From: Bacillus sp. ISL-45
Lineage (GTDB): Bacteria; Bacillota; Bacilli; Bacillales; Cytobacillaceae
Length of the DNA stretch: 57,796 nucleotides
Direction of reading: 5' to 3'
Assembly (NCBI RefSeq): GCF_018613195.1
Contig: NZ_JAGGQQ010000021.1
Span: 1 to 57,796, forward strand
Part shown: piece after piece, positions 24,079 to 34,102 of the stretch
How the letters are laid out: each line of letters opens with the position of its first letter
Numbering within the stretch: position 1 is the stretch's first letter
Program-made: the position numbers and the translations under genes
The notes under the pieces: generated by a model
Told to the model about the DNA's origin: nothing
Database searches by the model: none
The model's input: only the letters and a program-made list of their open reading frames with translations

Positions 24079-24744
24079 AGATTCTATAACAATTTCGTCT
24101 TTGTTCAGATTTTCGATTATGATTTCGGCTACCTCGGCAGCTGACCGAAGTCTTGCTGGGTCAGCCACATGTTCACTATCATCCCAGAATGGAGTATTCA
24201 TTCCCCCCATATAAGCAGCAACGAATCGGATTCCGGTTCCTTCATACTCCTTCTGCAGGCTTTCAGTAAAACCCCTGACAGCGAATTTACTGGAGCAATA
24301 AACAGCTTCATTCTTTTTCCCGCGCAGCCCGGCAGTAGAAACAATGTTTAAGACCAGCCCTTCATGATTCTGTTCCAGATAAGGGAGGATGGCCTTCGTC
24401 AGATTAATGGTGCCAAATACATTCGTCTGGAACATCTCCTCGATTTCAGTATCTGAGACTTCGGAGAACGGGCCGAAGTAACCAAGACCTGCATTATTCA
24501 CGAGACCGAAAATTTCATGCTTTTTACTGATCAACAGAGCTTTTTCCTTGATATCCTCAAGGTTTCGAAGGTCAAGTTGGATTGCCGTGGCACTTCCTCC
24601 TGACTTCTCGATTTGCTCTTTGACTACATTTAGCTTTTCTTCAGTTCTTCCTGTTAAGATCAAATGGTAACCTTGTTTGGCCAAAAGCAAGGACAGCTCT
24701 TTTCCCAGGCCAGTACCGGCACCAGTCACAATGATTGCTTTCAT
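24067..24744 (-). CDS. Short-chain dehydrogenase/reductase
   Basis: A 225-residue classical SDR with cofactor loop TGAGTGLG, NNAGLGYFG, catalytic Ser in IVSTAG and the YCSSK Tyr/Lys motif. It resembles FabG/YoxD-like oxidoreductases; NADP preference is suggested by the basic TGRTEEKL after the second strand. Substrate unknown. It is slightly shorter than the usual 245-250 residues because the C-terminal region after AAYMGGMNTPFWDD is reduced. Convergent with recX, sharing its terminator; an insertion relative to the B. subtilis order. Confidence 0.85.
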   Translation of the reverse strand: MKAIIVTGAGTGLGKELSLLLAKQGYHLILTGRTEEKLNVVKEQIEKSGGSATAIQLDLRNLEDIKEKALLISKKHEIFGLVNNAGLGYFGPFSEVSDTEIEEMFQTNVFGTINLTKAILPYLEQNHEGLVLNIVSTAGLRGKKNEAVYCSSKFAVRGFTESLQKEYEGTGIRFVAAYMGGMNTPFWDDSEHVADPARLRSAAEVAEIIIENLNKDEIVIESKKS

Positions 24745-24833
24745 GATAGCCTCCTTAATATAACATGCTATAATTTAGTTATATCTTAAATGCTTGAATG
24801 TTAAAAGCGAGAACAATCCAGGAGTGATTATAA

Positions 24834-25169
24834 ATGAGCAGGGAAAAGCGTTACAGTGAGTTATCTGCATACGAATTGAACCAGGAAATCGCCAGTCTGC
24901 GTGATAAAGCTAGAAAGGCAGAGCAGATGGGGATGGTAAGTGAGCTTGCCGTTTACGAACGTAAAATTGCTATGGCCAAATCTTACATGTTAAACCCGGA
25001 TGATTTTAAATCGGGTGAAATCTATGGGATTGATGGGGACCCGGGCTCCTATTTCAAAATTGATTATATGAATGGCATTTTTGCCTGGGGTGCTCGTCTT
25101 AATGGAGATGGAAAAGAAGAAGCACTGCCGATTTCCTTATTATTGAAATTGGAGCAAAACCAGAATTAA
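24834..25169 (+). CDS. yfhH: YfhH family protein (DUF1811)
   Basis: A 111-residue small protein: a helical N-terminal half (RYSELSAYELNQEIASLRDK) and a beta-rich C-terminal half (FKIDYMNGIFAWGARL), as in YfhH/DUF1811. Function is unknown. Its location after recX is conserved in Bacillus. An AGGAGTG site precedes the ATG. The stop codon lies in the loop of a small terminator hairpin. Confidence 0.9.
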   Translation: MSREKRYSELSAYELNQEIASLRDKARKAEQMGMVSELAVYERKIAMAKSYMLNPDDFKSGEIYGIDGDPGSYFKIDYMNGIFAWGARLNGDGKEEALPISLLLKLEQNQN

Positions 25170-25185
25170 GTATCTGGTTTTGCAC
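25156..25185 (+). terminator. Hairpin at the yfhH stop
   Basis: AAAACCAG pairs with CTGGTTTT around a 10-nt loop that contains the stop codon. The T tail is short. Confidence 0.5.
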
Positions 25186-25238
25186 CTGGGTTTGGGTTTT
25201 TGCTGATTTTATAGCATCCTGCTGTTCAGTGTGAGCTT

Positions 25239-25421
25239 TTAATGGTCTTTTATAACCGCTGAAGTGTCATCTTCACGGTGAGATGAGGCGTACATGCGCT
25301 CTTGCGGATGAGTATTGATTGTACCATCAGCTCTTCTTGAAGCATATTCAGCTTTTGCCCGGGGTTCGCCCTCAAGCTTATTGTTGTTCTGGTTTGGGAA
25401 GTTGGTTACTTTATTTCGCAT
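25239..25421 (-). CDS. sspK: Small acid-soluble spore protein K
   Basis: A 60-residue minor SASP. The block [16 protein letters not shown] followed by [10 protein letters not shown] is characteristic of SspK. The C-terminal tail ([15 protein letters not shown]) makes it about ten residues longer than the B. subtilis protein. SspK is found in the spore core and expected to be made under sigma G. ATG 25421 follows GGAGGG; the frame extends further upstream without a ribosome site. Its place between yfhH and yfhJ is conserved. Confidence 0.9.
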   Translation of the reverse strand: MRNKVTNFPNQNNNKLEGEPRAKAEYASRRADGTINTHPQERMYASSHREDDTSAVIKDH

Positions 25422-25539
25422 ATTGCCCTCCGTGACGGGTAAAATTACGTGTATGCCAAAACAGCTGCACGCATTTATAGTATTGGATAAAACCAATCAT
25501 TCATAACTACATTAAAAATTGGCAAAGAGGTGTTCACAA

Positions 25540-25794
25540 TTGCAGGAAACTCTTGAGAAGCTGGCAAGCCTGCTGCAGGAAAAAAATAATGGGATCACTT
25601 ATGAGCAGGCATTGACATGGGTGGAGCTTTTATGGGGAGACTTTGAGTCAACCTACGCAAAAGCTGGACATAAATATATGGGCAGCGAAATGACTGAAAA
25701 AGTGGTCCGTCAATGGATCGAAAATTACGGGGGGCAGCTACATGAATTTGTCGCCAGGAACCCGAAGTATAAGCATTTATTGAATGCTGAGTAA
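25540..25794 (+). CDS. yfhJ: YfhJ family protein (WVELL motif)
   Basis: An 84-residue protein carrying the family-defining TWVELLWGDFE segment and the QWIENYGGQLHEF block. Function unknown. The start is a TTG at 25540, seven nt after AAAGAGGTG; another in-frame TTG at 25519 lies before that site. Helical and soluble. Position after sspK matches B. subtilis. It ends at a terminator that is followed by a 52-bp repeat array. Confidence 0.88.
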   Translation: MQETLEKLASLLQEKNNGITYEQALTWVELLWGDFESTYAKAGHKYMGSEMTEKVVRQWIENYGGQLHEFVARNPKYKHLLNAE

Positions 25795-25799
25795 ATGAG

Positions 25800-25829
25800 A
25801 ATCCCCATTTTCACGGGGATTTTTGTTTT
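25800..25829 (+). terminator. Intrinsic terminator of yfhJ
   Basis: AATCCCC/GGGGATT 7-bp stem with an 8-nt loop and a T-rich tail. Confidence 0.85.
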
Positions 25830-25858
25830 GCCAAGGTGAGGATAAAAAAGCCGAAATG

Positions 25859-26105
25859 CGCCTAGTCAGAGGGAGAAACCAGAAAACCGGTAACATAAAC
25901 AGTGGATATGTGCCCGGTTAGAGGGAGAACCAAGAAAACTGGAAACAAAAACAGTGGATATGTGCCCGGTTAGAGGGAGAACCCAGAAAACCGGTAACAA
26001 AAACAGTGGATATGTGCCCGGTTAGAGGGAGAGCCCAGAAAACCGGTAACAAAAACAGTGGATATGTGCCCGGTTATAAGGAGAACCCAGAAAACCGGTA
26101 ACATA
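25859..26105. repeat. Intergenic repeat array, exact 52-bp period
   Basis: Five units; the AGAGGGA segment starts at 25868, 25920, 25972 and 26024, and its decayed form at 26076, each exactly 52 bp apart. Internal units are nearly identical, while the first and last are more diverged. The segment TGGATA recurs at 25903, 25955, 26007 and 26059. The array fills the space between the converging yfhJ and yfhP genes. 52 is not a multiple of three, so no repeated peptide is encoded, although a spurious minus-strand frame crosses it. Confidence 0.93.
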
Positions 26106-26161
26106 AAATATTTTTTTAAAAGATACCATCCCTCTCCATATTCTCTGCGGAAAATCCGCAC

Positions 26162-26188
26162 AAAAAAACCGGGCAATATACGCCCGGT
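26162..26188 (-). terminator. Intrinsic terminator of yfhP
   Basis: On the minus strand ACCGGGC/GCCCGGT form a 7-bp stem with a 7-nt loop, followed by seven T. A second small hairpin (TGCGGA/TCCGCA) follows. Confidence 0.9.
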
Positions 26189-26189
26189 C

Positions 26190-27176
26190 TTAGCCTTCTC
26201 CAGGAAGGAATTCCAATTTCTTTCTTAGTTTTTCCTCACTATAGATCCACCCTGTGTAGGAGCTGAGAATTTCCAGGTCCTTGCTTAGATTCACGACAGC
26301 GACGAATGGATAATGCCCGTTACTGCGATAGCGCAGGTCAATGAACCTGACCTCGTAATAGTCATCATATTCATCGCATTCCCAGCGGTAGACTGGAGAG
26401 AAGGACAGGAACGCTGACAGGTTCTTGTCTTTTTTTGCTGCTTCCAATACCTCGGTTTCCGGGACAGGCACACGATTGAATTGATCGAGAATCCTCACAT
26501 GATGCTTGTGTCCGCGGCCGACAAAGAACTGGTGCTTGTTCATTACTGCGACCCGCCAATGATTAAACCTCATGGTCGGGGCGATGATGATCTCAGTTGC
26601 ATCTGGAACAATATTTTCAACTGCCCTTCTGATGCGAAACTTCATGATAAAGCGGTAAATATAGTAGAACACCAGGATGGCATAGATCGTTAAAAAGGTA
26701 TATCCAGGATGATATCCAAATGCCCAGAGGAACAATCCGACGACATGAAGCGCAAAAATAATCGGGTCGAATGTATTGATTACCCCCAGAGCGACCCATT
26801 TCGACGAGAAAGGACGCAAAGCCTGTGTCCCATAGGCATTGAAAATGTCGACAAAAACATGAAGGAAAACGGCAATAAATGTCCAAATCCATAAATGCAG
26901 CAAATTTGCTTCTGGGTTGAAAAAGTAGATTGTCCCAGAAATAAGCAGCGGCCACAGGAGGACTGCTGGAATCGAATGGGTAATGCCGCGGTGGTTCCGG
27001 ATATAGACAGCATTATTCCTCAATTTCAATACAGTATCGATATCAGGGATTTGCGATCCCACAAGTGTAGCAATCAGAACACTTGAGGCAGTGGCGGTGC
27101 TTCCGCTAACAGCAGGATCAAGCGTAGCTAACCCGCCTAGAGCGAATCCCATCACAACATGGGTTCCAGTATCCAT
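26190..27176 (-). CDS. yfhP: Membrane-bound YdjM-family hydrolase (YfhP)
   Basis: A 328-residue member of the YdjM/LexA-binding, metal-dependent hydrolase family. The N-terminal half has several membrane helices with the family's GTHVVMGFALGG start, the IPDIDTV segment, NHRGITHS and HVFVDIFNAYGTQ, whose His/Asp residues form the putative metal site. The C-terminal 130 residues are a soluble domain. In B. subtilis yfhP was reported to influence expression of the adjacent mutY/fabL/sspE region negatively; that is recalled, not seen here. AAGGAGG precedes the ATG by 8 nt. Divergent from the small gene at 27324. Confidence 0.9.
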   Translation of the reverse strand: MDTGTHVVMGFALGGLATLDPAVSGSTATASSVLIATLVGSQIPDIDTVLKLRNNAVYIRNHRGITHSIPAVLLWPLLISGTIYFFNPEANLLHLWIWTFIAVFLHVFVDIFNAYGTQALRPFSSKWVALGVINTFDPIIFALHVVGLFLWAFGYHPGYTFLTIYAILVFYYIYRFIMKFRIRRAVENIVPDATEIIIAPTMRFNHWRVAVMNKHQFFVGRGHKHHVRILDQFNRVPVPETEVLEAAKKDKNLSAFLSFSPVYRWECDEYDDYYEVRFIDLRYRSNGHYPFVAVVNLSKDLEILSSYTGWIYSEEKLRKKLEFLPGEG

Positions 27177-27323
27177 GGGAACAGCCTCCTTTTTATAAAA
27201 TTTATTTTATGCAAAACCAGCGCTTGGAAGGTAAAATTCCTTGTCACAATATGAATAATAGTTTACTTTTAAAGGGCTGTATCAATCAGTCCCTTCAAGA
27301 AACACATAAAGGAGCTGAATAAA

Positions 27324-27620
27324 TTGATCCAGATGATTGTTCAATATGAAGTAAAACAAAATCTGCTTAGCCAATACCGTGAAATAATCGATAAGATCTC
27401 AACCATGCTGCCTGATTTTGAAGCTGATATGTTTTCATGCAGCCAGTCGGATGAGCGTAATATGTTCATCGAATCATTCTATGTCCCGACTGAAGCCCAT
27501 TACCATGCGTTGAAAAAAATGCGGCTATCCCGGAACCATTCCGTTTTCGGAATCCTTGAGGACTTTGTTCCTGGCGGATTGGAACGAATAGGCTTCATGG
27601 CGATAAAGCAGAAGCGTTAA
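27324..27620 (+). CDS. Small hypothetical protein upstream of mutY
   Basis: A 98-residue protein with a beta-alpha-beta pattern (MIVQYEVKQNLLSQYREIID, ...FIESFYVPTEAHYHALKKMR) that recalls dimeric alpha-beta barrel or ABM-type folds, but no signature residue proves it. The start is TTG 27324, 9 nt after AAGGAG; the alternative ATG at 27333 would be 18 nt away. It is separated by 48 bp from mutY and probably co-transcribed with it. I do not recognise it in the B. subtilis order. Function unknown. Confidence 0.7.
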   Translation: MIQMIVQYEVKQNLLSQYREIIDKISTMLPDFEADMFSCSQSDERNMFIESFYVPTEAHYHALKKMRLSRNHSVFGILEDFVPGGLERIGFMAIKQKR

Positions 27621-27668
27621 TATTATATTCCCAAATTACCGGAAAGTTTAACACCTGGAGGAACAAAA

Positions 27669-28775
27669 GTGGCAACTGACATCAAGAAATGTATAGATAA
27701 AATGGATATAAAATCCTTTCAGGATGACTTGATAGGATGGTTTGTAAGTGAGCAGCGAGAACTGCCATGGAGAAAGGACCAGGATCCTTACAAAGTGTGG
27801 GTATCAGAAATCATGCTCCAACAAACAAGAGTAGATACTGTCATCCCTTATTTTAATCGATTTTTGGAAAATTTTCCAACAATAGAGGCGCTTGCAGCCG
27901 CTGATGAAGAAAGAGTCCTTAAAGCATGGGAAGGTCTCGGTTATTATTCCCGTGTCCGTAATTTACAATCCGCTGTAAAAGAAGTTAATGAAAGGTACGG
28001 CGGCAAAGTTCCAGATTCACCAGCAGAAATCTCTGCATTAAAAGGTGTAGGGCCCTACACTGCCGGAGCAATCCTCAGTATCGCCTATGGAAAACCTGAG
28101 CCAGCGGTGGATGGTAATGTCATGAGGGTATTATCACGTATCTTATTGATTTGGGAGGATATTGCCAGGCCTGCATCCCGTAAAATTTTTGAAACGGCAG
28201 TAAGGGAGCTGATCTCCCACGAAAATCCCTCCTATTTCAATCAGGCGCTGATGGAGCTTGGGGCCCTTATTTGCACTCCGACCTCCCCTTCCTGCCTGCT
28301 TTGCCCGGTCAGGGAACACTGCGAAGCTTTTCACGAAGGCGTGCAGAGTGAATTGCCCGTTAAAACTAAAAAGAAAAAGCAGAAAAATGTTCAGCTTGCT
28401 GCCGGAATTTTTAAGGACGAGGAAGGAAGAATCCTCATCAGAAAAAGACCTGGAACCGGCTTGCTGGCAAACCTGTGGGAGTTCCCGACTGTTGAGCTGA
28501 GCCTCGACTTCCAGAGACAAAGAGACCAGTTGTCAGAGCATTTTGAAGAGGCTTATGGGTTAACGCCAAAGATGCATGAATCCATAGGGGAAATCGACCA
28601 CGTGTTTTCGCATTTGATATGGAACATACAGGTATTCAGCGGACAATTTACGGGCGAAATCTACGAGACGTCACAGCTTAAATTGGTTACCGAGAAGGAA
28701 ATCCAAGAATTTGCATTTCCAGTACCATACCAAAAAATGCTGAAGCGCTATCTGGAATATAATAAGGCTGACTAA
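27669..28775 (+). CDS. mutY: Adenine DNA glycosylase MutY
   Basis: A 368-residue A/G-specific glycosylase that removes adenine opposite 8-oxoguanine. Catalytic Glu47 lies in EIMLQQT; the helix-hairpin-helix [11 protein letters not shown] is followed by Asp148 in AVDGNVMRV. The [4Fe-4S] cysteines 202, 209, 212 and 218 have the C-X6-C-X2-C-X5-C spacing. A C-terminal Nudix-like domain recognises 8-oxoG (HVFSHLIW loop). The start is GTG, 7 nt after GGAGG. Corresponds to B. subtilis yfhQ/mutY and keeps its place before yfhS and fabL. Confidence 0.96.
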   Translation: MATDIKKCIDKMDIKSFQDDLIGWFVSEQRELPWRKDQDPYKVWVSEIMLQQTRVDTVIPYFNRFLENFPTIEALAAADEERVLKAWEGLGYYSRVRNLQSAVKEVNERYGGKVPDSPAEISALKGVGPYTAGAILSIAYGKPEPAVDGNVMRVLSRILLIWEDIARPASRKIFETAVRELISHENPSYFNQALMELGALICTPTSPSCLLCPVREHCEAFHEGVQSELPVKTKKKKQKNVQLAAGIFKDEEGRILIRKRPGTGLLANLWEFPTVELSLDFQRQRDQLSEHFEEAYGLTPKMHESIGEIDHVFSHLIWNIQVFSGQFTGEIYETSQLKLVTEKEIQEFAFPVPYQKMLKRYLEYNKAD

Positions 28776-28797
28776 CCAACGGGTTAGCAGCCTTATT
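28761..28797. terminator. Terminator overlapping the mutY stop
   Basis: A long nested stem: AATAAGGCTG/CAGCCTTATT outside and CTAACC/GGTTAG inside around AACG. The TAA-equivalent stop (TGACTAA) lies inside the stem. It separates mutY from the convergent yfhS. Confidence 0.8.
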
Positions 28798-28835
28798 TAT
28801 TTGAAAGAATTTTATACTCAAAGCGCTTTTCGATC

Positions 28836-29060
28836 TTAATCGTAGCTCACTTTCGTTCCATGAGTGTAATCAGCTTCGCCGCGGTTCAAACCACCCCGGT
28901 TTTCAATTTCTTCAACGATTTCCCTGTGGATCGTCTGGCCTTCAGCATTCAGGTAAGGAACCATTTGCTGGAGAGAGTGATGGAAAAAAGCAAGCTCGCT
29001 ATCCTTCCAATCGGTTTTGGGAATCATCGATAATTCGGTCATATCACGTCCTACATACAT
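28836..29060 (-). CDS. yfhS: YfhS family protein
   Basis: A 74-residue protein (MYVGRDMTELSMIPKTDW start, LQQMVPYLNAEGQTIHREIV middle) matching the YfhS family. Function unknown; helical and acidic, no membrane segment. An AAAGGA site lies 10 nt before the ATG. A second in-frame ATG at 29042 is possible. Located between mutY and fabL as in B. subtilis. Confidence 0.88.
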   Translation of the reverse strand: MYVGRDMTELSMIPKTDWKDSELAFFHHSLQQMVPYLNAEGQTIHREIVEEIENRGGLNRGEADYTHGTKVSYD

Positions 29061-29247
29061 TCGGGAATCATCCTTTCCTAAGATTATTAACCTAAAGATT
29101 AGTGTTTTCAGTACGGTGGTTTTTTATCAAAGGTTTCATTGACAAGGAATAAATCCTTATTGTCTTATATACCTGAAAAGGCTAAAATGAAACAAAATTA
29201 AGATTCTGCTATTCTTTGCAGGAGCTGGATAGAAAGGGATTTTTTAA

Positions 29248-29997
<750 letters not shown>

Positions 29998-30086
29998 GAA
30001 GAATGCTGTTGGATGAATTTGGTATAAAAAAGTCGGATAGCACCTTCAACGGATGGTTAATCTATTATTCGTGGAGGTGATAAACA

Positions 30087-30278
30087 ATGGCAAAACAACC
30101 TAACCAATCTCAAGCTGGAACTAACATTCAAGAAGTACGCCAGCAAAACGCTCAATCTGCTGGTCGCCAGGGCCAATTCGGCACTGAATTCGCGAGCGAA
30201 ACTAATGCTCAAGAAGTACGCCAGCAAAACCAGCAAGCTGAAGCTCGCAAAGGCCAAAACTCTGGCCAACAGCGCTAA
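30087..30278 (+). CDS. sspE: Gamma-type small acid-soluble spore protein SspE
   Basis: A 63-residue gamma-type SASP, rich in Gln, Asn, Ala and Gly, with two EVRQQN repeats and the GPR cleavage site in TEFASETNA. It serves as an amino-acid store degraded at germination and does not bind DNA. GGAGGTGA precedes the ATG. A forespore sigma G promoter is expected; a TGAATT near 30013 is a possible -35, not proven. Terminator directly downstream. The place between fabL and ygaB is conserved. Confidence 0.95.
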   Translation: MAKQPNQSQAGTNIQEVRQQNAQSAGRQGQFGTEFASETNAQEVRQQNQQAEARKGQNSGQQR

Positions 30279-30290
30279 TCACCTTAATGA

Positions 30291-30320
30291 AAGGCACTCT
30301 CATTCGCAGAGTGCCTTTTT
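30291..30320 (+). terminator. Intrinsic terminator of sspE
   Basis: A 10-bp perfect stem AAGGCACTCT/AGAGTGCCTT with a 7-nt loop and T tail. Confidence 0.92.
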
Positions 30321-30497
30321 CTATTGTTGCTGGATCCGAAACAGATGAGAAGGATGGTTTAACTGCCACAGATTCGCAATTAATCAAATATCCTCCATTC
30401 GACAAAGGTTCCAATTCCTCTACATAACTAGTCAAAGGATTTTCATCGCCACCCAAGAATACTTTTAAAAGATAAATTTTACAGGCGGTGGAAAAGC

Positions 30498-30752
30498 ATG
30501 GATAAATTTAACGATTTGGTTTCTACACAAATGCAAACGATGGAAAAACTTCTATATCTGCAGTCTGAATTGGAAAGATGCCAGGAGATTGAAAAGCAGC
30601 TGGATACCCTTAAGCAAAGCGCTGAACTAGAGGATCTTCGGATGGAAATTGACCGAAAAAAGCAGGATCTTAAGGAGATACACCAAATGTTTGAAAAGCA
30701 GACGGAGGAAGTAATCCATACTTATCAGGAGCTTGCCGTTACCTTTCGTTAA
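30498..30752 (+). CDS. ygaB: YgaB family coiled-coil protein
   Basis: An 84-residue, fully helical, charged protein with heptad patterning (LQSELERCQEIEKQLDTLKQ), consistent with a coiled coil. It matches YgaB by position and general sequence. No function known. GGCGGTGG lies just before the ATG. No clear terminator follows; the 237-bp gap to ntdP has no recognisable element apart from A/T-rich sequence. Confidence 0.85.
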   Translation: MDKFNDLVSTQMQTMEKLLYLQSELERCQEIEKQLDTLKQSAELEDLRMEIDRKKQDLKEIHQMFEKQTEEVIHTYQELAVTFR

Positions 30753-30989
30753 GACTTCTCTGTTTATTTGATTGGAATAAAAAATAGTGGACTTTTATAA
30801 AAATTCAAGCAAGTTTATTGGGCGATCGAGGAAATCGGTGGCTCTTTTGTTTTAAATTCTCTCGTTAACCGTTATAATAATAAAAAATAGGAATCGTTCT
30901 TTGTTGCCTTTTGTCGTTTTGAAGGAAATAGATACATATACATTAATAGGTTGCAAAGTTTCCGGGAAAGGAAAGTAGGGGAGAAGAAC

Positions 30990-31520
30990 ATGGGCGTACC
31001 CACAGAAGGTGAACCGATCCAAATCCATAGTTATAAGCATAATGGGCACATCCATCGAGTCTGGGAAGAAACTACCGTCTTAAAAGGAACGCAAAATCTT
31101 GTGATAGGCGGAAATGATCGGACAGTCGTGACTGAGTCAGACGGCAGAACTTGGATTACGAGAGAGCCTGCAATCTGTTACTTCCACTCTCAGCTGTGGT
31201 TCAACGTTATAGGCATGATTCGGGAAGACGGCGTGTATTATTACTGCAATATCAGTTCTCCATTTATTTTTGATGGAGAAGCGCTGAAATATATTGACTA
31301 TGATCTCGATATTAAAGTTTTTCCTGATATGACGTTTAACCTGCTCGATGAAGATGAATATGAGCGCCATCGTAAAGAAATGCAATACCCTGAGGTAATC
31401 GACAAGATATTAAAATATAATGTTGAAAAGCTAAAACGCTGGATCAGGCAAAGAAAGGGTCCCTTTGCGCCAGATTTCATCGACATTTATTATGAACGGT
31501 ATTTAACCTATCGTCGTTAA
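30990..31520 (+). CDS. ntdP: Nucleoside tri-/diphosphate phosphatase NtdP (YgaC, DUF402)
   Basis: A 176-residue DUF402 protein. The family includes S. aureus Ntdp, a Mg/Mn-dependent phosphatase acting on nucleoside tri- and diphosphates. Diagnostic blocks: [46 protein letters not shown] and the acidic [13 protein letters not shown] segment that binds metal. The start is ATG 30990 with GGGGAGAAG upstream; the frame is open further left without a ribosome site. Equivalent to B. subtilis ygaC and followed by ygaD, as there. Confidence 0.93.
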   Translation: MGVPTEGEPIQIHSYKHNGHIHRVWEETTVLKGTQNLVIGGNDRTVVTESDGRTWITREPAICYFHSQLWFNVIGMIREDGVYYYCNISSPFIFDGEALKYIDYDLDIKVFPDMTFNLLDEDEYERHRKEMQYPEVIDKILKYNVEKLKRWIRQRKGPFAPDFIDIYYERYLTYRR

Positions 31521-31544
31521 CCATACAGGGTAGACAAGCATCAG

Positions 31545-31573
31545 CCTGTTGATTGATTCAACAGGTTTTGTTT
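31545..31573 (+). terminator. Intrinsic terminator of ntdP
   Basis: CCTGTTGA/TCAACAGG 8-bp stem, 5-nt loop, T-rich tail. Confidence 0.8.
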
Positions 31574-31617
31574 CGTGCAGACAGCAAGGCAAGGCTCCAT
31601 AAGGGGGAACTTTTTAA

Positions 31618-33366
31618 ATGGGCAGCATCCGCAGATACTTAAAATTCGTCAAACCATATCGGCTGCAAATCATTGGAACAATCATAATCGGCATCCTTAA
31701 ATTCGCGATTCCGCTGTTGATTCCGCTTTTAATTAAATTTGTCCTTGATGATGTGATCGGAAATGAAACACTGGCCAAGGATGAAAAAATAGACAAACTG
31801 CTTTGGATAATGGGCATCATGATCGTTGTTTTTGTCGTGCTCAGGCCGCCTATTGAGTACTATCGTCAATATTTTGCCCAGTGGACAGCGAGCAAAATCC
31901 TTTATGATATAAGAGACAGACTGTTTACCCATATGCAGAGACTCAGCTACAAATATTACTCCAATACGAGAGCAGGAGAGGTCATCTCAAGGATGATCAA
32001 TGATGTCGAGCAGACAAAGACCTTCGTGGTTACTGGGCTGATGAATCTGTGGCTTGACGTTGCTACGATATTAATAGCAGCTGCTATCATGTTCTCGATG
32101 GATGTCCAGCTTACATTTGTTTCATTGATCCTGTTCCCTTTTTACGCTTTTTCGGTAAAATTCTTTTTCGGGAACCTTCGGAAGCTTACGAGAGAACGGT
32201 CACAGGCACTCGCGGGGGTACAAAGCTATTTGCATGAAAGAGTGGCTGGTATCTCGGTCATCAAAAGCTTTGCGATTGAGGATTATGAACAGACACAGTT
32301 TGACCAGCAGAATAAAAACTTTCTAACAAAAGCGCTTGACCACACGAGATGGAACGCAAAAGCATTTGCGGTAGTCAATACGATTACAGATATAGCGCCA
32401 CTGCTGGTTATTGGGTTTTCCGGTTACCAGGTCCTTCAAGAGAATCTGACCATAGGGGAAATGGCGGCTTTCATCGCGTATATCGACAGACTGTATAACC
32501 CTCTGCGCAGGCTTGTGAATTCATCAACTACATTGACACAGGCGATCGCATCAATGGACCGGGTTTTTGAGTTCATGGATGAAAAATATGATATCAAGGA
32601 TTCTCCTGATGCCATTGAACTGAAACAAGTGCATGGGGATATTTCTTTTAGAAATGTAAGCTTCTCTTATGAGGAAAACGGGGAGACGGTTCTAAAGAAA
32701 TTGAATATAGAGGTTAAGAAGGGAGAAACAATTGCATTGGTCGGCATGAGCGGCGGCGGAAAATCCTCGTTTGTCAGCCTGATTCCAAGATTCTTTGATG
32801 TTACCGAGGGTGAGATTCTCCTCGATGGTAAGGACATCCGTTCGTTCAAGGTCCGTTCCCTGCGCGATAAAATTGGCATGGTTGCGCAGGATAATATTTT
32901 ATTCAGTGAATCCGTCAAATCGAATATCCTTTTAGGAAGGCCGGGAGCTAGTGACGAGGAAGTAATTCAAGCTGCAAAAGCTGCAAATGCCCACGATTTT
33001 ATTATTAATCTGCCAGAAGGCTATGATACGAAAGTCGGGGAAAGGGGCGTCAAACTTTCCGGAGGCCAAAAGCAGCGAGTCGCGATTGCGCGCGTATTCC
33101 TGAAGAACCCGCCAATCTTGATTCTTGACGAAGCAACATCAGCGCTTGACCTTGAGAGTGAACATCTTATTCAGGAAGCAATCGAGAAGCTGGCAAAAGA
33201 CAGGACAACATTCGTTGTAGCCCACCGTTTGTCCACGATTACACATGCCGACAGGATTGTCCTGATCGAGCACGGGGAAATCGTCGAAGACGGCAGCCAT
33301 GATCAATTGATCGCAAAGCAGGGCGGCTACCATAGACTCTTCCAGGTCCAACAGCTTGAAAGTTAA
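31618..33366 (+). CDS. ygaD: ABC exporter YgaD (homodimer-type half-transporter)
   Basis: A 582-residue fused membrane-ATPase protein: six membrane helices, then an ABC domain with Walker [18 protein letters not shown], Walker [11 protein letters not shown] and VVAHRLSTI. All catalytic residues are intact, so unlike the pair at 15.7-19.2 kb it can function as a homodimer. It resembles MsbA/Sav1866-like multidrug and lipid exporters. GGGGGAA precedes the ATG. Conserved position after ygaC; the substrate is not known. Confidence 0.93.
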   Translation: MGSIRRYLKFVKPYRLQIIGTIIIGILKFAIPLLIPLLIKFVLDDVIGNETLAKDEKIDKLLWIMGIMIVVFVVLRPPIEYYRQYFAQWTASKILYDIRDRLFTHMQRLSYKYYSNTRAGEVISRMINDVEQTKTFVVTGLMNLWLDVATILIAAAIMFSMDVQLTFVSLILFPFYAFSVKFFFGNLRKLTRERSQALAGVQSYLHERVAGISVIKSFAIEDYEQTQFDQQNKNFLTKALDHTRWNAKAFAVVNTITDIAPLLVIGFSGYQVLQENLTIGEMAAFIAYIDRLYNPLRRLVNSSTTLTQAIASMDRVFEFMDEKYDIKDSPDAIELKQVHGDISFRNVSFSYEENGETVLKKLNIEVKKGETIALVGMSGGGKSSFVSLIPRFFDVTEGEILLDGKDIRSFKVRSLRDKIGMVAQDNILFSESVKSNILLGRPGASDEEVIQAAKAANAHDFIINLPEGYDTKVGERGVKLSGGQKQRVAIARVFLKNPPILILDEATSALDLESEHLIQEAIEKLAKDRTTFVVAHRLSTITHADRIVLIEHGEIVEDGSHDQLIAKQGGYHRLFQVQQLES

Positions 33367-33376
33367 ATTATCCACC

Positions 33377-33410
33377 AAAAACCGAAGCTTTTCGCTTCGG
33401 TTTTTATTTT
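33377..33410 (+). terminator. Intrinsic terminator of ygaD
   Basis: AAAACCGAAGC/GCTTCGGTTTT 11-bp stem with a 6-nt loop and a T-rich tail. Confidence 0.92.
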
Positions 33411-33428
33411 GCTTATTATACTACATCT

Positions 33429-33457
33429 ATTCCCCGACATTGTTCGGGGAATTTTTT
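33429..33457 (+). terminator. Second terminator hairpin after ygaD
   Basis: ATTCCCCGA/TCGGGGAAT 9-bp stem, 6-nt loop, then a run of T. Tandem with the preceding terminator. Confidence 0.85.
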
Positions 33458-33519
33458 ATTGTATAGGAAATTTTAAAAGCATTTTTGTGTGAATAACTAC
33501 ATGTGGGTGTCTTAATCCA

Positions 33520-33880
33520 ACTCCAGCGCTTAGCCCCTCGAGATGCTTGTCTAGTGTCGCCTCCTAGAAACTCCGAAACTTCAACTCCGCCGGCAGAAGC
33601 AAAAAGCGCTTCTTTGTCGGAGTCTCCAGTTTCTGCGTTTCTAAGCAGTCGGCTATACTTTTCGAGTTCGGTCCTGCCAATGAAGTCAAAGAACGACTTC
33701 AATGTCAGGCCCTCCCAGGCTGCTAGATCCGCCAGCCACAGGATAAGGAAAGCTTCGAAGCGAATCAACGCACGACCGAAAGCGGTAGCTTTTGGGAGGA
33801 CGTGGCGTCATAGGCGGGCAGCGCTTGTCGGGGCTCAACGAGGCGCTTGCGCTTTTTGTTCTTCTAAGAGAGATTCACTA
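33520..33880. repeat. Mosaic dispersed repeat, copy A
   Basis: A G/C-richer block in an otherwise A/T-rich gap. 33547-33674 aligns without gaps to 38033-38160 with five mismatches in 128 bp. 33669-33715 also matches 37947-37993. The ends (CTCCAGCGCTTAGCCCCTCGAG and CGCTTGTCGGGGCTCAACGA) have the same modules as copy B in the same order. About 105 bp at 33716-33820 is unique to this copy. Internal inverted repeats (AGAAGC/GCTTCT, ACTCCG/CGGAGT) predict a structured RNA or DNA hairpin. Frames that cross it give spurious Ser/Pro-rich ORFs. Confidence 0.9.
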
Positions 33881-34102
33881 GAAAAAATATTACTTCCTCC
33901 GCATTTCTATAGTGTCGTAATTTATCAGCTTTTGACATACAAATAGTACCAAATGCCTAAAATTATTCTAAATTATTATTATATTTAAATAATTAAGAAA
34001 AATCAGTAGACTATCCTGGTGCATTTAATATAAAATGTTTAACACAGACATAAGTCATTTTTATTCAACAATAATATTTCGGTAATAGAAAGGAGTAGAA
34101 AA

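Noticed and set aside
25970-26176. 68-codon minus-strand ORF across the 52-bp array
   Set aside because: It runs through repeats with a non-coding period and ends in the yfhP terminator region.
30202-30456. 84-codon minus-strand ORF over sspE
   Set aside because: Antisense to the SspE gene and its terminator, without a ribosome site.
33503-33946. 147-codon ORF in the mosaic repeat, with a similar one at 37998-38219
   Set aside because: Both arise because the same repeat is present twice. Neither has a ribosome site, and the similarity is at the DNA level and extends outside the frames.
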